Assembly (NCBI GenBank): GCA_015350385.1
Contig: WNKI01000001.1
Span: forward strand, 8,332,265-8,396,264
Source: Aculops lycopersici
Lineage: Eukaryota; Arthropoda; Arachnida; Trombidiformes; Eriophyidae
Length of the DNA stretch: 64,000 nt
Reading direction: 5' to 3'
Positions 32,924-44,208 of the stretch are shown here, in pieces. The notes under the pieces were generated by a model, which was given only the letters and a program-made list of their open reading frames with translations, ran no database searches and was not told the origin of the DNA. How positions within the stretch are numbered: the stretch's first letter is position 1; each line of letters starts with the position of its first letter. The position numbers and the translations under genes are program-made.

Positions 32924-35599
32924 ATGGATCAATTGTTGGCAAGTGAAGAGGCCAGCCAGGCAGCGGGAACCAAACAACAACATAGTGATATCAGCATTCC
33001 AGCATCATCAAATGAAACTAATGACACACACCAAACTAATGACCGAAATGAAAACCAGAACTGCAATCAGCATGGACAGAAGACTGACATTAAAGCGAAG
33101 ATTGAAATTGGTAGTAGGGATGACGATAAGGAAAACAAAGAATCAGTAGATGATGGCGATAAAACGAAAAACAACGAATCGTCGACTCTATCTACTGCAT
33201 TTACAGTATCATTTGATGATGACGACACAAACAATTCCAAATCGTCATCTATGAAACGATTCGGTATTAGGGATTCGATTCGTAAATTTGCACCACCTAA
33301 ACCACATACCATCGAGAAACCAAGAGAACCAAAGAATCGCAATGGTGAAGATCATGGTCAGGATAACTCTCTGGTTAGCATCGAGTCTGCGCCAGCAAAT
33401 ATGTCATCCAAGCATAGCTCGCCATCTCATCATAACAACCACCACAATCAACAGCAACAACAATTCCATCATCGCGATCGCTCAAACTCTAGCCGAGCCA
33501 GTAGTAAGAAGTCGAATTCGTCGAGACAGTCCAATATTAGCGATTCGGCTGCCTTTTTAATAGATAAAATGCTCAACCAAAACAATGAGATTAAATCAAG
33601 TGTCAAGTCGACGCCAAGCAAGTCCTCGCCAAGAGACTCGGACAACAAGACGGCGAGACAAAGCCGCAGTTTGCAATACCCACAAGGGGGTCCTGGTGAC
33701 AAGAATCTCAAGAGTAACATGATGGAGTCTGAAGTTGACTTCTGGGAGGACAAGAGCGATAATGGAACTTATATTGTTGGCGCAGATCCCGAGTCTGAAG
33801 CCGCAAGGAAGAAGATAGATGAATTATTTGGAGTCTACAAGGCAGCGGAAGCTTCATTATTGGCTAAAAAAGGCGGAACTGATGGCCAGAAGTTGAGTCA
33901 AGTTGGCGGAGAAAGGAACAGCGCTAGGCAAAGTAGGCCCACTGATAAGAAGCCAATGACTCGCGAGAGAATGGAACACATCAATCGGTTAGCCTACAGA
34001 AAGTCACCGCAATCTCGTAGTTCCTCCTCGTCGAGGCACGAAACTCAGCCCCCCGAGTCGCGACGCCATGCTAATAATCACTCTCGAAACTCCTCATGTG
34101 ACCGAAAATCCGGCCCAGTTACCTATGGTAGCAAATCTCATGCTGCTCAGGTAAGCTCGACAGCGAGCAGCGATAGAAACAATTACACCACATCAAGACC
34201 TCGCAGATCAGCGTCGCAATCTAGTCGCCAATCGAGCCACAAGGAGATTAGCGATGGCGATACACGGAGCTCTAGATCATCGTTGCAGAATATTGAACTA
34301 GAGGTTGCTAGCAATCATCAAGATCAATCCAGTGGCCTGTCAAGTCATCCAAGTATGAAGTTCAACAGGGCGTTTGCTCTGCGCCGAGCTCGCCTAGGTC
34401 TCGGCGAGCCACCAGTTTCTACCCGGTTAACATCAACGCCAAACTACCCTCAAGTTCCCTCGAGTTCGTCAAATAGAACCAGTAATAACTCCACCATACC
34501 GGGTAGCTTCTCTCGCGACGATGGCGGCAGGTTTAGTTTAAGAATGAGAAGTAATGTGCTACCATCATCAAGTTGCAGATCCTCGGGTAGAGTTGCGCAC
34601 CACCAAGCTTCTAGTAACTTGTCAGGTGGCCAACTTGTTGACTCCTACATAGGCAGACTATCGTCCCGACCTAATGCTACTCACTCCGCGAGTGCTCTTC
34701 AGCAATCAGCTTCAACAAGTTCCATGACGACAACATCAAACAATAATCAATATTCGTATCAGCCTGCCACAACCACTAGCAACAGTAACAGCAACAACAA
34801 CTCGTCATCAAACACACCAACCTCTTTGCCTTACCAATTGGGACCAGATGATTTATCGTCATTGCAAATCGGGCCGGACGGACAAACTATGTCGCCAACT
34901 AGACAACGAATGTTGGCTGCTCGTTTGGCAAGACGTGGAAATGAAAATAGCTTTGGAAATACTAAACGAAGGGCAGCTAGTGACTTGATGGATGACACCA
35001 CTGATCGGATCAACTTTTCACTAGGCGCCAATAATCTAGCTGGAGCTGACACTTCCACTGATTTGTACAACAACTTCACCGCTATGATGTCAATGGATAG
35101 TCGTAATTCTAGCAGAGCAAGCGGACGCTATAGAACAACAGGTGGCGTCGGCAGTAACACCAACTCGGTGCAATTGGGCCCGCTTGACTCATTGGTAATT
35201 TCAGCTATAAGTTGTTTATCATTGAAGATTAGACATTCAATTTGTGACGTTTTGGTTGTCCAGGCAAAGAAGTTACCGGCTGAGAATGAGACTAGATTAA
35301 TTGTTGAGGAAATTTTGCCACAGCTTACGGCAGACTCATCGAGGTGCAAATCGCCCACTAGCATGGAGGAGATTGATCAATCGCTTTATTTTGATTTAGC
35401 TAAAACCTTGAGGAATCTCAAAAAGGTGGAACAAATGGTGGATGTCATAAACCTAATCTCAAGGGATACAACTACAACCGCAACCTCAACCACAACAACA
35501 ACAACCGCAACTAATATCGGTGGATCCCCGCCAGCGTCATCGCAATCAAGCAACCACTTTGACCTTACGGCAAGCGAGCAGGCAACCACTACCCAGTGA
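32924..35599 (+). CDS. CEP170: CEP170-like centrosomal/microtubule-associated protein lacking FHA domain
   Basis: The frame encodes 891 residues, mostly Ser/Asn/Arg-rich disorder. Three blocks resemble CEP170 and CEP170B: DNGTYIVGADPESEAARKKI plus DELFGV (about 278-305; compare the GTYTI...ARKMIDKVFGV motif), NRAFALRRARLGLGEPP (about 480-496), and a C-terminal helical domain (about 755-850; LDSLVISAISCLSLKIRHSI and LRNLKKVEQMVDVINLI) fitting the CEP170 C-terminal region that targets centrosomes and microtubules. Vertebrate CEP170 is about 1,580 residues and starts with an FHA domain; none is present here. An early MKRFGIRDSIRKF segment resembles the stretch after the FHA domain, so the N terminus looks truncated or remodelled. 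There is no intron. Alternative: an unrelated disordered protein, unlikely given three ordered matches. Confidence 0.72.
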   Translation: MDQLLASEEASQAAGTKQQHSDISIPASSNETNDTHQTNDRNENQNCNQHGQKTDIKAKIEIGSRDDDKENKESVDDGDKTKNNESSTLSTAFTVSFDDDDTNNSKSSSMKRFGIRDSIRKFAPPKPHTIEKPREPKNRNGEDHGQDNSLVSIESAPANMSSKHSSPSHHNNHHNQQQQQFHHRDRSNSSRASSKKSNSSRQSNISDSAAFLIDKMLNQNNEIKSSVKSTPSKSSPRDSDNKTARQSRSLQYPQGGPGDKNLKSNMMESEVDFWEDKSDNGTYIVGADPESEAARKKIDELFGVYKAAEASLLAKKGGTDGQKLSQVGGERNSARQSRPTDKKPMTRERMEHINRLAYRKSPQSRSSSSSRHETQPPESRRHANNHSRNSSCDRKSGPVTYGSKSHAAQVSSTASSDRNNYTTSRPRRSASQSSRQSSHKEISDGDTRSSRSSLQNIELEVASNHQDQSSGLSSHPSMKFNRAFALRRARLGLGEPPVSTRLTSTPNYPQVPSSSSNRTSNNSTIPGSFSRDDGGRFSLRMRSNVLPSSSCRSSGRVAHHQASSNLSGGQLVDSYIGRLSSRPNATHSASALQQSASTSSMTTTSNNNQYSYQPATTTSNSNSNNNSSSNTPTSLPYQLGPDDLSSLQIGPDGQTMSPTRQRMLAARLARRGNENSFGNTKRRAASDLMDDTTDRINFSLGANNLAGADTSTDLYNNFTAMMSMDSRNSSRASGRYRTTGGVGSNTNSVQLGPLDSLVISAISCLSLKIRHSICDVLVVQAKKLPAENETRLIVEEILPQLTADSSRCKSPTSMEEIDQSLYFDLAKTLRNLKKVEQMVDVINLISRDTTTTATSTTTTTTATNIGGSPPASSQSSNHFDLTASEQATTTQ

Positions 35600-36485
35600 C
35601 TAGAGTTGTCACAGACAAGTGTATTGTTTTAGCACCAGCGAGGCTCTTGCTCTTTGCCACTAACAAAGAACAACCACCAAGCTACCTAGCTACTTCAGTT
35701 CGCATAGTTTATGACTATGGAAAGTTTCCATAAAATATTGTCGTCGTCGTTCTCGTTACTGTGGTTGTATTGTTACCGTGAATGTCATAGTTGGCAGCCG
35801 CGGTAAGAGCGGAGGGGGAGAGAGATTGAGAATGCGGGAAAAAGCGACAGACACTGCATGTTCATGAATACAGATCAATTGATTCAATTACCGGCCAGCC
35901 GAACTACCGAGCGAACGAACGATCGGCGAGTTACTAGGCACTAGATGGATTTCTAATAACCTCAAGCCGATAAACCAAAAAAAGAAACAAACAACTCTAA
36001 TCTCGTTAATTAGCTTTCGCCCAAAGCTGGGCTCCACGACCAGGTTCTCGTGAGCGCCGAGGCCACGCTGTCTACTAGCTACGCTCGTCATCGACTAAAC
36101 TACGATTGTTTCAACTCTCGCCGCTCAGGTGATTGCACTTGTGATCATCCGTGAGTTTGGATAGTTAATTTTATAATTAGTATCACTTGCTTTTTGGGAG
36201 TTGAGATGAGATGAGATAATTCTTATTAGCTGTTATTGCCGCTACTACTGCCACTATACTAGGAGGCAAAAAGAAGGAAGGAAAAGATACTAGATGAGGA
36301 GGATCAAAAATCAACTCAAATATCGATTTACCTATCGATCGTATTATTTTTATATATAGATATATGATAATAGTAATAATTGATCCAATTGATTAGTCAA
36401 ATCTCAAGTCACACACAAGCCACACAGACACAAACGCAAAGAAAAAGAAACAAAAACTCACTCACTCACTCGCACAACCGGCAAT
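35600..36485. other. Intergenic, promoter side of the inositol transporter
   Basis: No gene recognised. AT-rich elements at about 36340-36370 (TATATATAG-type) and an A/C-rich leader at 36405-36485 precede the SLC2A13 ATG. Confidence 0.5.
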
Positions 36486-38690
36486 ATGGTTGCCGGCGGA
36501 ATGTTGCCGACCTTAGATGACACCGGACTCGGCTTGGAGAATGGTAGAGACGGGGCACAGCCAACAGGTGGTGGTGGTGGCGGCGGCGGCGGCGGCGCGA
36601 GACGAATGTCTCAAGTTGGCGATGTAAATGCTCAAAAGAATCAACCTAGTATTATCTACTTAATGACCGTTCTTTCAGCCATGGGCGGCTTCCTGTTTGG
36701 CTACGACACGGGTATTGTAAGTGGAGCCATGGTTTTTGTGAGAAAAATTTTCAATTTAAACAGCTTGTGGCAGGAGCTGGTTGTTAGTATAACCATCCTG
36801 GGCGCTTGGATTCTATCCATTCTGGCCGGCGGCTTTAGCGAAAGGTATGGCCGTAAGACGGTGATACTTTGGGCTAGTGTTATATTTACAGCCGGTTCAA
36901 TTATAATGGGCGTAGCATGGAGCAAGTGGATTCTACTCTTTGGAAGACTCATTGTTGGTTGCGCCATTGGTTTAGCCTCAACCGTTGTGCCCATGTACAT
37001 TGCCGAAACTGCGCCCACCGAGCTGCGAGGATCTCTGGTCACCCTGAACACCTGTTTCATCACATTCGGTCAAATGTCGGCCGCCGTAACGGCGGGCGCC
37101 TTTAGTTATGATCACGAGAATGGCTGGCGTTGGATGCTAGCGCTAGCTGCGGTTCCCGCTTCCATTCAATTCCTTGGCTTTGCCTTTATGCCCGAATCTC
37201 CGCGTTGGCTAATCAGACGGAACAGAAACGATGAAGCTTTGGTTGCATTGAAGAGGATTAGAGGCCACAAGGCAAATATTATTAGGGAATTTGAAAAGAT
37301 TAGACAGAATCAAATGGAATTGTTGGTTCAGGAGGAGAGGAGAAAGGTGCAAAAGCGCAACATGCTCGTGGCCATAATGAGAAAAACCGAAACTAGACGA
37401 GCGCTAACAGTTGGTTGCTTGTTGATGGCCGCTCAACAGTTGGCCGGAATCAACACAGTTATGTACTACACCGCAACCATCATCGAGATGTCGGGTGTCC
37501 AATCGCAATCAATTGCCGTCTGGCTTGCGGTGCCCACGGCGGCGGTGTACGTTCTCTTCTCCTTCTGCGGCTACCTGTTGGCCGATCGTCTCGGTAGACG
37601 TACACTTATCTTGGGCTCATTATTGGGAGTTATATTGAGTCTCCTATTACTGGGCACTGGCTTCCATTTGACCTCAATGAATGGAGCTGTGGTTACAACT
37701 CACAACATGTCAACATTGGAATTGTGCTACTCGAAGCGGGATTGCGCCAGTTGCATAGCGGAACCGAGATGCGGATTCTGCTACGATGCCAAGAATTTAG
37801 CCATTGCAAGTTGTTTAGAAAAGAACCCAGAGGACGCCACTAGGTCGCTAGGCGGCGAGTGCGCGCTAGATCCAATACAATCAGTGAGGAATCAGCAGCA
37901 AATCTATTCCAATTCATTGGACCAACAGCAACAAAATGGCAATCAACATAATCAACCCAAAAATAGAAACCCATACCAAAATGATAAGCATAAACACACA
38001 AATATCAACAACCAACAGGTGGCCACAACAAGTAACTTTGTGTTTGCCAACCACATTTGCCCCTCTATGACGCAGGGTATTAGTCTAAATACTTGGCTTG
38101 TCCTCGCTGGTTTAGTTCTCTACCTGGCCTCATTTGCGCCAGGGATGAGTCCGATGCCTTGGACGGTAAACTCGGAGATTTATCCAATGTGGGCGAGAAG
38201 TTTTTGCTTTTCCATTGCGACTTCAGTTAATTGGATCTTCAATCTACTTATAACACTAACTTTTATCTCACTCACCGAGCTCATTACAACTCATGGCGCC
38301 TTTTACATGTACACAGTGATCGCCTCTACCTGTTGGCTTTTGTTATTTTGGAAACTACCTGAAACTCGAGGTCGCTCGCTGGAGGATATAAGCCAGCTGT
38401 TTGCAAAGAAGTCCAAGTCGGACGACGAGGAGACAATGGACGAGGATGTGTCGGCCAACAGTCAGTCGACGGGAACGGGCGGCGCCAATTCCATCGGCAT
38501 GAGCGGGAACAACAACCAACCTGGCGGCGGGGGAGTGGGACCAACAGGTGGTGGATTCAAGGCGCAGAACCTGGTTACAGGTGCAGCGAGCGTCGCAGCT
38601 CAATCAGGAAAAACTAAAAAAACTGGCGGCACAACTTTAATCCTAGGCCATGACAATTTGGGCTTCAACTCGCACCATGATCAACAGTAG
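36486..38690 (+). CDS. SLC2A13: Proton/myo-inositol cotransporter (SLC2A13/HMIT)
   Basis: A single frame of 734 residues. After a Gly-rich cytosolic N terminus, twelve TM helices of the sugar-porter MFS fold are seen with its signatures: GGFLFGYDTGIVSGAM in TM1, ERYGRKT in loop 2-3, PESPRWLIRR after TM6, QQLAGINTVMYYT in TM7, DRLGRR in loop 8-9 and PETRGRSLEDI after TM12. The large extracellular loop between TM9 and TM10 carries CYSKRDCASCIAEPRCGFCY, the PSI/plexin-like cysteine module of animal HMIT, enlarged by a Gln/Asn-rich insert (about 465-515). The protein imports myo-inositol with H+ across the plasma or endosomal membrane. It is followed on the same strand by the IP6 kinase gene. The long Gly/Gln C-terminal tail (about 655-734) is unusual. 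Confidence 0.94.
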   Translation: MVAGGMLPTLDDTGLGLENGRDGAQPTGGGGGGGGGGARRMSQVGDVNAQKNQPSIIYLMTVLSAMGGFLFGYDTGIVSGAMVFVRKIFNLNSLWQELVVSITILGAWILSILAGGFSERYGRKTVILWASVIFTAGSIIMGVAWSKWILLFGRLIVGCAIGLASTVVPMYIAETAPTELRGSLVTLNTCFITFGQMSAAVTAGAFSYDHENGWRWMLALAAVPASIQFLGFAFMPESPRWLIRRNRNDEALVALKRIRGHKANIIREFEKIRQNQMELLVQEERRKVQKRNMLVAIMRKTETRRALTVGCLLMAAQQLAGINTVMYYTATIIEMSGVQSQSIAVWLAVPTAAVYVLFSFCGYLLADRLGRRTLILGSLLGVILSLLLLGTGFHLTSMNGAVVTTHNMSTLELCYSKRDCASCIAEPRCGFCYDAKNLAIASCLEKNPEDATRSLGGECALDPIQSVRNQQQIYSNSLDQQQQNGNQHNQPKNRNPYQNDKHKHTNINNQQVATTSNFVFANHICPSMTQGISLNTWLVLAGLVLYLASFAPGMSPMPWTVNSEIYPMWARSFCFSIATSVNWIFNLLITLTFISLTELITTHGAFYMYTVIASTCWLLLFWKLPETRGRSLEDISQLFAKKSKSDDEETMDEDVSANSQSTGTGGANSIGMSGNNNQPGGGGVGPTGGGFKAQNLVTGAASVAAQSGKTKKTGGTTLILGHDNLGFNSHHDQQ

Positions 38691-40486
38691 CATGATTGTG
38701 CTGCAGTTGATCTCGATGAGCCAACCGACGTTCATCCAAATCTAAGCATTGAGATGGATAAGGAGCAAAAGAGGGATAGAGAGAGAGAGAGGAGATGGCA
38801 TAGAGTTAGCGAGTGAGTGAGATGGTTTCGAGTTTCAGTAAATTGTTGCTTGTAAATTTTAGAATTATAAATTGCCACACAACCCCAAACTCATCATCAT
38901 CTAGTCGCCTAGCTGTACAGAGACAAGGACTAGCACTCGTGGCAAGCTAATCCCACTAACGGTGAATGATGTCACACGATTACAATATATAAATATAAAT
39001 GGTGGATGCAGTGCTTGTTGTCGTGACCTTGGTTTGTGTGTGTATATGCGCGCGTAGCGCGCGCGGCAACCCCGCTCGCTGTGCCCAATTTGTGTGCGAC
39101 AAGGGTCTAGCTCCGTCGCTGTTTCTCGTCGTTCTAGTTGCTGTGTGATGGTTGATGTTGTTGTTGTTTTGTTGTCGCTGTCGTTGCTAATACTCTCTTT
39201 GTTGTTGTTGTTGTTTACATTCAGTGGATCCTGTGATCAAACTCGTGGCTTCCCCTTAGCGCATAGTTCACCTGCAGGCTGACTCATCGAGAGCGAGAAA
39301 GTGGCGCCACTTTGGCTACTTGCAAGCTTTTTGTTTTTTCTTGCCAAATCGCCGATTGAAACCACCGACTAAATTTGATATCATCTCATTGAGATCTCCT
39401 ACTAGTACTAACACCACTGCACTAGTAAGAGCAGACGTTCAGCGGTGTCGGCTGGCTGGACGTAGCATACGATTTGGCCGAACAGAGAGTCAGACGAGCG
39501 GGTTCACTTGTTTGCTGGCGCCACCGAAGGAGCAGCTTGGTGCTTCGGTCTTGGCGGCGAAGGGGCGCGCATCGCGGACAAGTGCAAATACTCTCTTCGT
39601 GCTCATTGCGCTTGTGTGTCGCTATCACTAGTGAAAATACTCGCTCGCTCGCTCGCTCACACAGAATTTGAACAAGTAGACAAGGGGTGCACCTCGCGCT
39701 TTTCGCTATCGCTCGCTCGTATCTAGTTCAGATTATTGCAGAATTTTCCATAGGCTACTCTCTTTTGCGATAAAAACTCGCCCGCTCTCTTTTTCGGGAT
39801 ATAGAGATGCACAGGACAAAAGGGAGCGCAAAGTATGCGCGTATTCCATACCATCGCCTCGCTCGCTAATTCATTCTACACTAGGCACGGAGAAATCTTC
39901 AGCTGCAAGTGGAATTGATAAAGCTACCAGAGGCAGCTGCTGCAATAGCAACAGCAACACTGGGGAACTAGGGGCTCTTGCACAACAAAGACATTCGCAA
40001 ATACAGCGAGCAGTCGAGTACGCAAAGCGTTGGAATAGGCACATTGAAGAACGTATATGGTTGAATGTGTGTGTGTTTATTATGTCTACTGTGCTTGTAT
40101 ACAGAAAACGTTTCAAAGTAGTACGGACAGTACCGACGCGCCCCTCCATATCAGCTTCGGGTGTGTGGTCCGCCAAGCAGAATGGATCGCTATCCCAACA
40201 CACAAACATAGAAACACACAGACACAAAAGCACATACTTACTCACGCTCACTGAGATTGACTAAGGAGATAGAGGAACTATTGAGGGATCAGGAAATTAT
40301 CTTGTGTTGAATTATTACTATTGTTATTATATTATTAATTGAATTGACTTGAATTGAAAGCAACAACCTATTATTATTATTAATAATAATAATAATAACA
40401 AACTTATTACATACTCATCATCCTGAGAAAGGTTAGCATTATTTTACTCGCATTTTGACCAACTCAAAAGGGGATTCAAATGAGCT
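38691..40486. other. Intergenic, no gene recognised
   Basis: The region has a GA run (38776-38794), a GCGCGC-type inverted repeat at 39049-39065, GTT runs near 39155-39213 and a self-complementary ATT/AAT tract at 40370-40397, about 90 bases before the IP6K ATG. Overlapping frames at 39320-39726 and 39871-40264 have no recognisable features. Confidence 0.55.
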
Positions 40487-40768
40487 ATGGTCCATATGGA
40501 TGGTGTAGAAAGAGAATTGAAACAATCATCAAGCGATTTTACATCCTTTAAGCCACACCACCACCACAACCATCAACTGGCTGGAGAAGTGGATATTAAT
40601 CAGCACCAAAACCAACATCAGCAGCATGTTACATCCTCAACTAACCCACTACTTAGCTCACCACCAGAACCAACCCAACCTCGAGCTCTGAGTTTGCCAA
40701 ACACGTCGACGACTATTACGAGCAACCAGAACCACATTCGTACCATCAATGTAAACACCACAACCGCG

Positions 40769-40803
<35 letters not shown>

Positions 40804-43099
40804 TAATAATGCCACCGCCACCAGCTACACAACCAACTCACCACCTGACCCCAATACAACAACAACGACAACATTTGCTACCACTGCAAATGTTGGTGCA
40901 GCCACAAATGCATCCACAAATCCAACAAACTTCGATATAGACAATATTATTTTATACCCATTTGCCCATCAAGTTGGCGGGCATACGCAATTGTTAACTC
41001 TAGACAAGACTACATTGTGTAAGCCACTAATTCCACGCGAGCTACTTTTCTACCTAAACGTACCACACGAATTGGTAAAATTTGTTCCATCCTACAAGGG
41101 GGTTGTTCAAATCAGAGATTCGGGCGCTGGAACTTCGCCGTCTCTTGTTTATCAGCCCCTGAGGAACCTGAAGTCATCTCACGCCAAGGGCTTTGGTCCA
41201 GGAAGCTCGTCGACTTTGCCTGCCAAGTTTAGAAGCAATCGATTTGGATTGGAGTGTGCGAGTAAATTTAGAGGATCAGGCGAGAGGTTAAATGCACTCA
41301 CTGGCAGTGCTAAGGAGCGAAGCATTCTTGAGGAAACTAATCACGACGAGGAAACTCAATTACCCGATTCTAGCTGCCACCACGACGACCAGCAATTACT
41401 CCTTCAAAGACCGCCGCTACCGATGAAGAAGCGGAATCCGGAGCAAATAGCATTCCCCAATCAGCATGATCATCTCATCGACCTGAGCAACTTTTCCACC
41501 AGGAGCCACAGCTTGCAACACTACCAGAGTAGCAATGACAACACCAACCACCACCACCAACTGATTATGACGACCACCGAGTTCAACGATCGTAACGTGA
41601 GAAACAGTAGCGAGGAGCACAGCACTGCTGATAGTGGCGAGCATAGCGACCAATCAAATGGAGGCTATTTTAGCGAGGATAGCAGTCAATCGATTAATGA
41701 TCTATCAGGTTCGCCAATGGAGTTGAAGGTTCAAATTCGCCAATGTTCCGACGAAAAGATGCTCAAGAGAAATTTATCACGAGACAACTTGTTGTGTGCT
41801 GATTGTATTAGCCGGCCAAATGAGAAGTATTTGTTGTTATTGGAGAATGTTGCTTCCAACTATCAATTGCCTTGCATTTTGGACTTGAAAATGGGAACTC
41901 GCCAACACGGCGACGATGCAACGGAGGAGAAGAGGCACCGACAGATTGCCAAATGTCAAGCTAGCACCTCGGCCAGCTTAGGCGTTAGGTTGTGTGGAAT
42001 GCAGGTTTACCAAGTGGATTATGGTGGCTTTCTTTGGTACGACAAGTATTATGGACGCAAAATGGACGAGGATGGATTAAAGAATGCATTGCATCAGTAC
42101 TTCCACAATGGATACCAATTTAATGAGGACATAATTGATAATGTAATTGAGCGACTAAAGCTGTTGAGTCGGGCTGTTGAAAAGTCTCCATCCTTTAGAT
42201 TCTATGGCACATCGCTTCTTATTATCCACGAAGGCGGAACACTGAATGCTGATTATTACAAAAATACCAACATTAACAACAATAACAATCACCAAAAACC
42301 ACCATCCTCCAAATGTCCCGTCGATGTTCGATTGATTGACTTTGCTCACACCATTTGCGACTACGGTGCTCAGGGGCGAACTAGCTCCTCGCCTAGTGTT
42401 TTGAAATCATCTAGTGCCGAGCAATTACATTCTTCCGCTTTACCTGCTTCCTTGGGACATAGCGACATTGACCCAATGGAATCTAAGATGATGACAACAA
42501 CCATCAATTCGACGACGACAATCGAGAGCAACGACCAACAATTTAATCTCAGTAGCCAAAAAGCAGAATTAGCACGAGCAGCAACCAATCATTCATTGCC
42601 AACCAAACAAGACTCTGTGGAAACTCTGAGAGGAAACTCGGATTCGAATGAACCATTTGAACTTACTATTGAGGATAACGAGGAAGAAGAGAGGCAACAA
42701 TCACAGTTGCAGCAGCAGCATTACCCAGGTATAACCACCAGCAACCAAACAAGCGGCACCATCACGCCCACTAGTCCACCGGGAATCAGTACCCGAAAGA
42801 CGAGCAAGGGTTCGATGGGACCGGACAAGGGGCTTCTCTTTGGGTTGGAGAATTTGATGCGACTCTTAGAAGATCTCAAGCTTCAGTATCGTAACCAGAG
42901 TAGTTGTGTTGATGGTGCCATTAGTAGTAGTAGTACTAGTAGCGTTAGCCTACAATCACAAGCAATCACGACAAACCAGAGGCACCAAGCTGATAGCAAC
43001 ACAACAGCAACCAGCACCACGGCAACAAGTCGCCTGACACCAGAGAAGCACCCGCAAATGGAGAAAGCAATGGAAAATTTATATATACCAGTGAATTGA
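40487..43099 (+). CDS. IP6K: Inositol hexakisphosphate kinase (IP6K)
   Basis: The frame encodes 870 residues, about twice human IP6K (about 430), through low-complexity inserts. Conserved parts in order: YPFAHQVGGHTQLL (about 164), the inositol-binding motif PCILDLKMGTRQHGDDA (about 464; PxxxDxKxG consensus met), GMQVYQVDYGGFLWYDKYYG (about 505), SFRFYGTSLLIIHEGG (about 570), DVRLIDFAHT (about 613; the Mg-binding IDF motif) and GLLFGLENLMRLLEDL (about 785). Kinases of this family phosphorylate IP6 to the pyrophosphate 5-IP7 in cytosol and nucleus. Inserts are His/Asn/Thr-rich before 160, Ser/His-rich at about 285-450, between the SLLIIHEGG and IDFAHT motifs, and after the catalytic Asp. A second ATG three codons in could be used. 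There is no intron. Confidence 0.93.
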
Positions 43100-43531
43100 T
43101 GATCATCAGTTTAACAATTACAATTTTAAGGTGATTGTTAGCATAGTGGAGAATAGTTCTAAATTTAGATTTAGAGATTATCACAAATAACAAGCGAAAA
43201 TCGATGCAATATTATAAAAGTGGCGCGAGGAAACAAAACATACAAGCAAACCAAAAGTTTCACCCCCAAATCTTTAGAGTCAATCTATATTATAATTGTT
43301 GAAAATTATTAAAACAAGTTTTATCCGAAAATTTTCAAGTGTCTCTCTCTGCCTCTCTCGTTTCTCATACTTCAACTCGCTCTCTCCAGGCTCTCGCAAA
43401 ATTAGCGCCTCAGTCCACAAGCTCACCCCCACCTCACTTTCTCCCACCAATAACCAGCCGCAGATATATGCCTCCCCCTCGTCCCTCACTCCAGTTAACA
43501 AGCGACTAGCTGCTTGACTTGAAACACATGG

Positions 43532-43561
43532 CCATAAATGGCGACCAAATGCCTTAAAAGG
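43532..43561. promoter_or_regulatory. Pair of perfect CArG boxes (SRF sites)
   Basis: CCATAAATGG at 43532-43541 and CCTTAAAAGG at 43552-43561 both match CC(A/T)6GG exactly and are 20 bases apart, two helical turns. SRF bound to CArG boxes drives actin genes across animals; the next plus-strand gene is actin. Confidence 0.6.
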
Positions 43562-44150
43562 TTGATAGCGTGGCGAGTGTCTCGCTGTATCTAGCTGACG
43601 AACACAACGACGACTTCTGCCAAGAGCTAAAGGATCCGTCTGCTCGATGAGTCGGGAGGCGGACTCGAGAATCTCAGCTCTAGAAACGGTAGCAAGTTAA
43701 CGGAGATGGCGGCAGCAGCGACGGCGAAAACTGATGACTGGGATAAGGAGTCACTAGAGGTTCGGTTAGACCTGATGGACTAGTTTAAATCGAGTTACGT
43801 TGTTTCACCAACATCATCAGCGGCAGCATTTTCCTCTTGGTTTTCATGCGTCGCGGGATCGAGCGCCGAGTCGCTAGAGTCGCGTCGCTAGTCGCGCGCA
43901 GCAAAAGCGCGACTGAGTGACGACCACCACACGGTAACGACAAAGACTACGACGCCGAGCTTAAGACTTCAATAAACAAAGAGAATTTTGAGTATTTTGG
44001 CACGAGAAACGTCGACTAGTGACTTAGTTAGCAAATGCGAATGAGAATAAATCGATACGGAGAGGAGAGAAAAGAAACGCAATGCAACGGAACGACTTCT
44101 TAGACGAGATAGTGAGAGACTCGAAGATTTGTAATGCCTTCGCCTGGCGA

Positions 44151-44208
44151 CCATAAATAGTTTAGCCATTCGGCATCGCCACGTCTTCAGAGTGCCTACC
44201 TTAAATGG
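44151..44208. promoter_or_regulatory. CArG box (44199-44208) with a near-match (44151-44160)
   Basis: CCTTAAATGG matches the SRF consensus exactly; CCATAAATAG 48 bases upstream differs at one position. Together with the 43.5-kb pair they form a cluster about 2.1-2.8 kb before the actin ATG. Confidence 0.5.
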
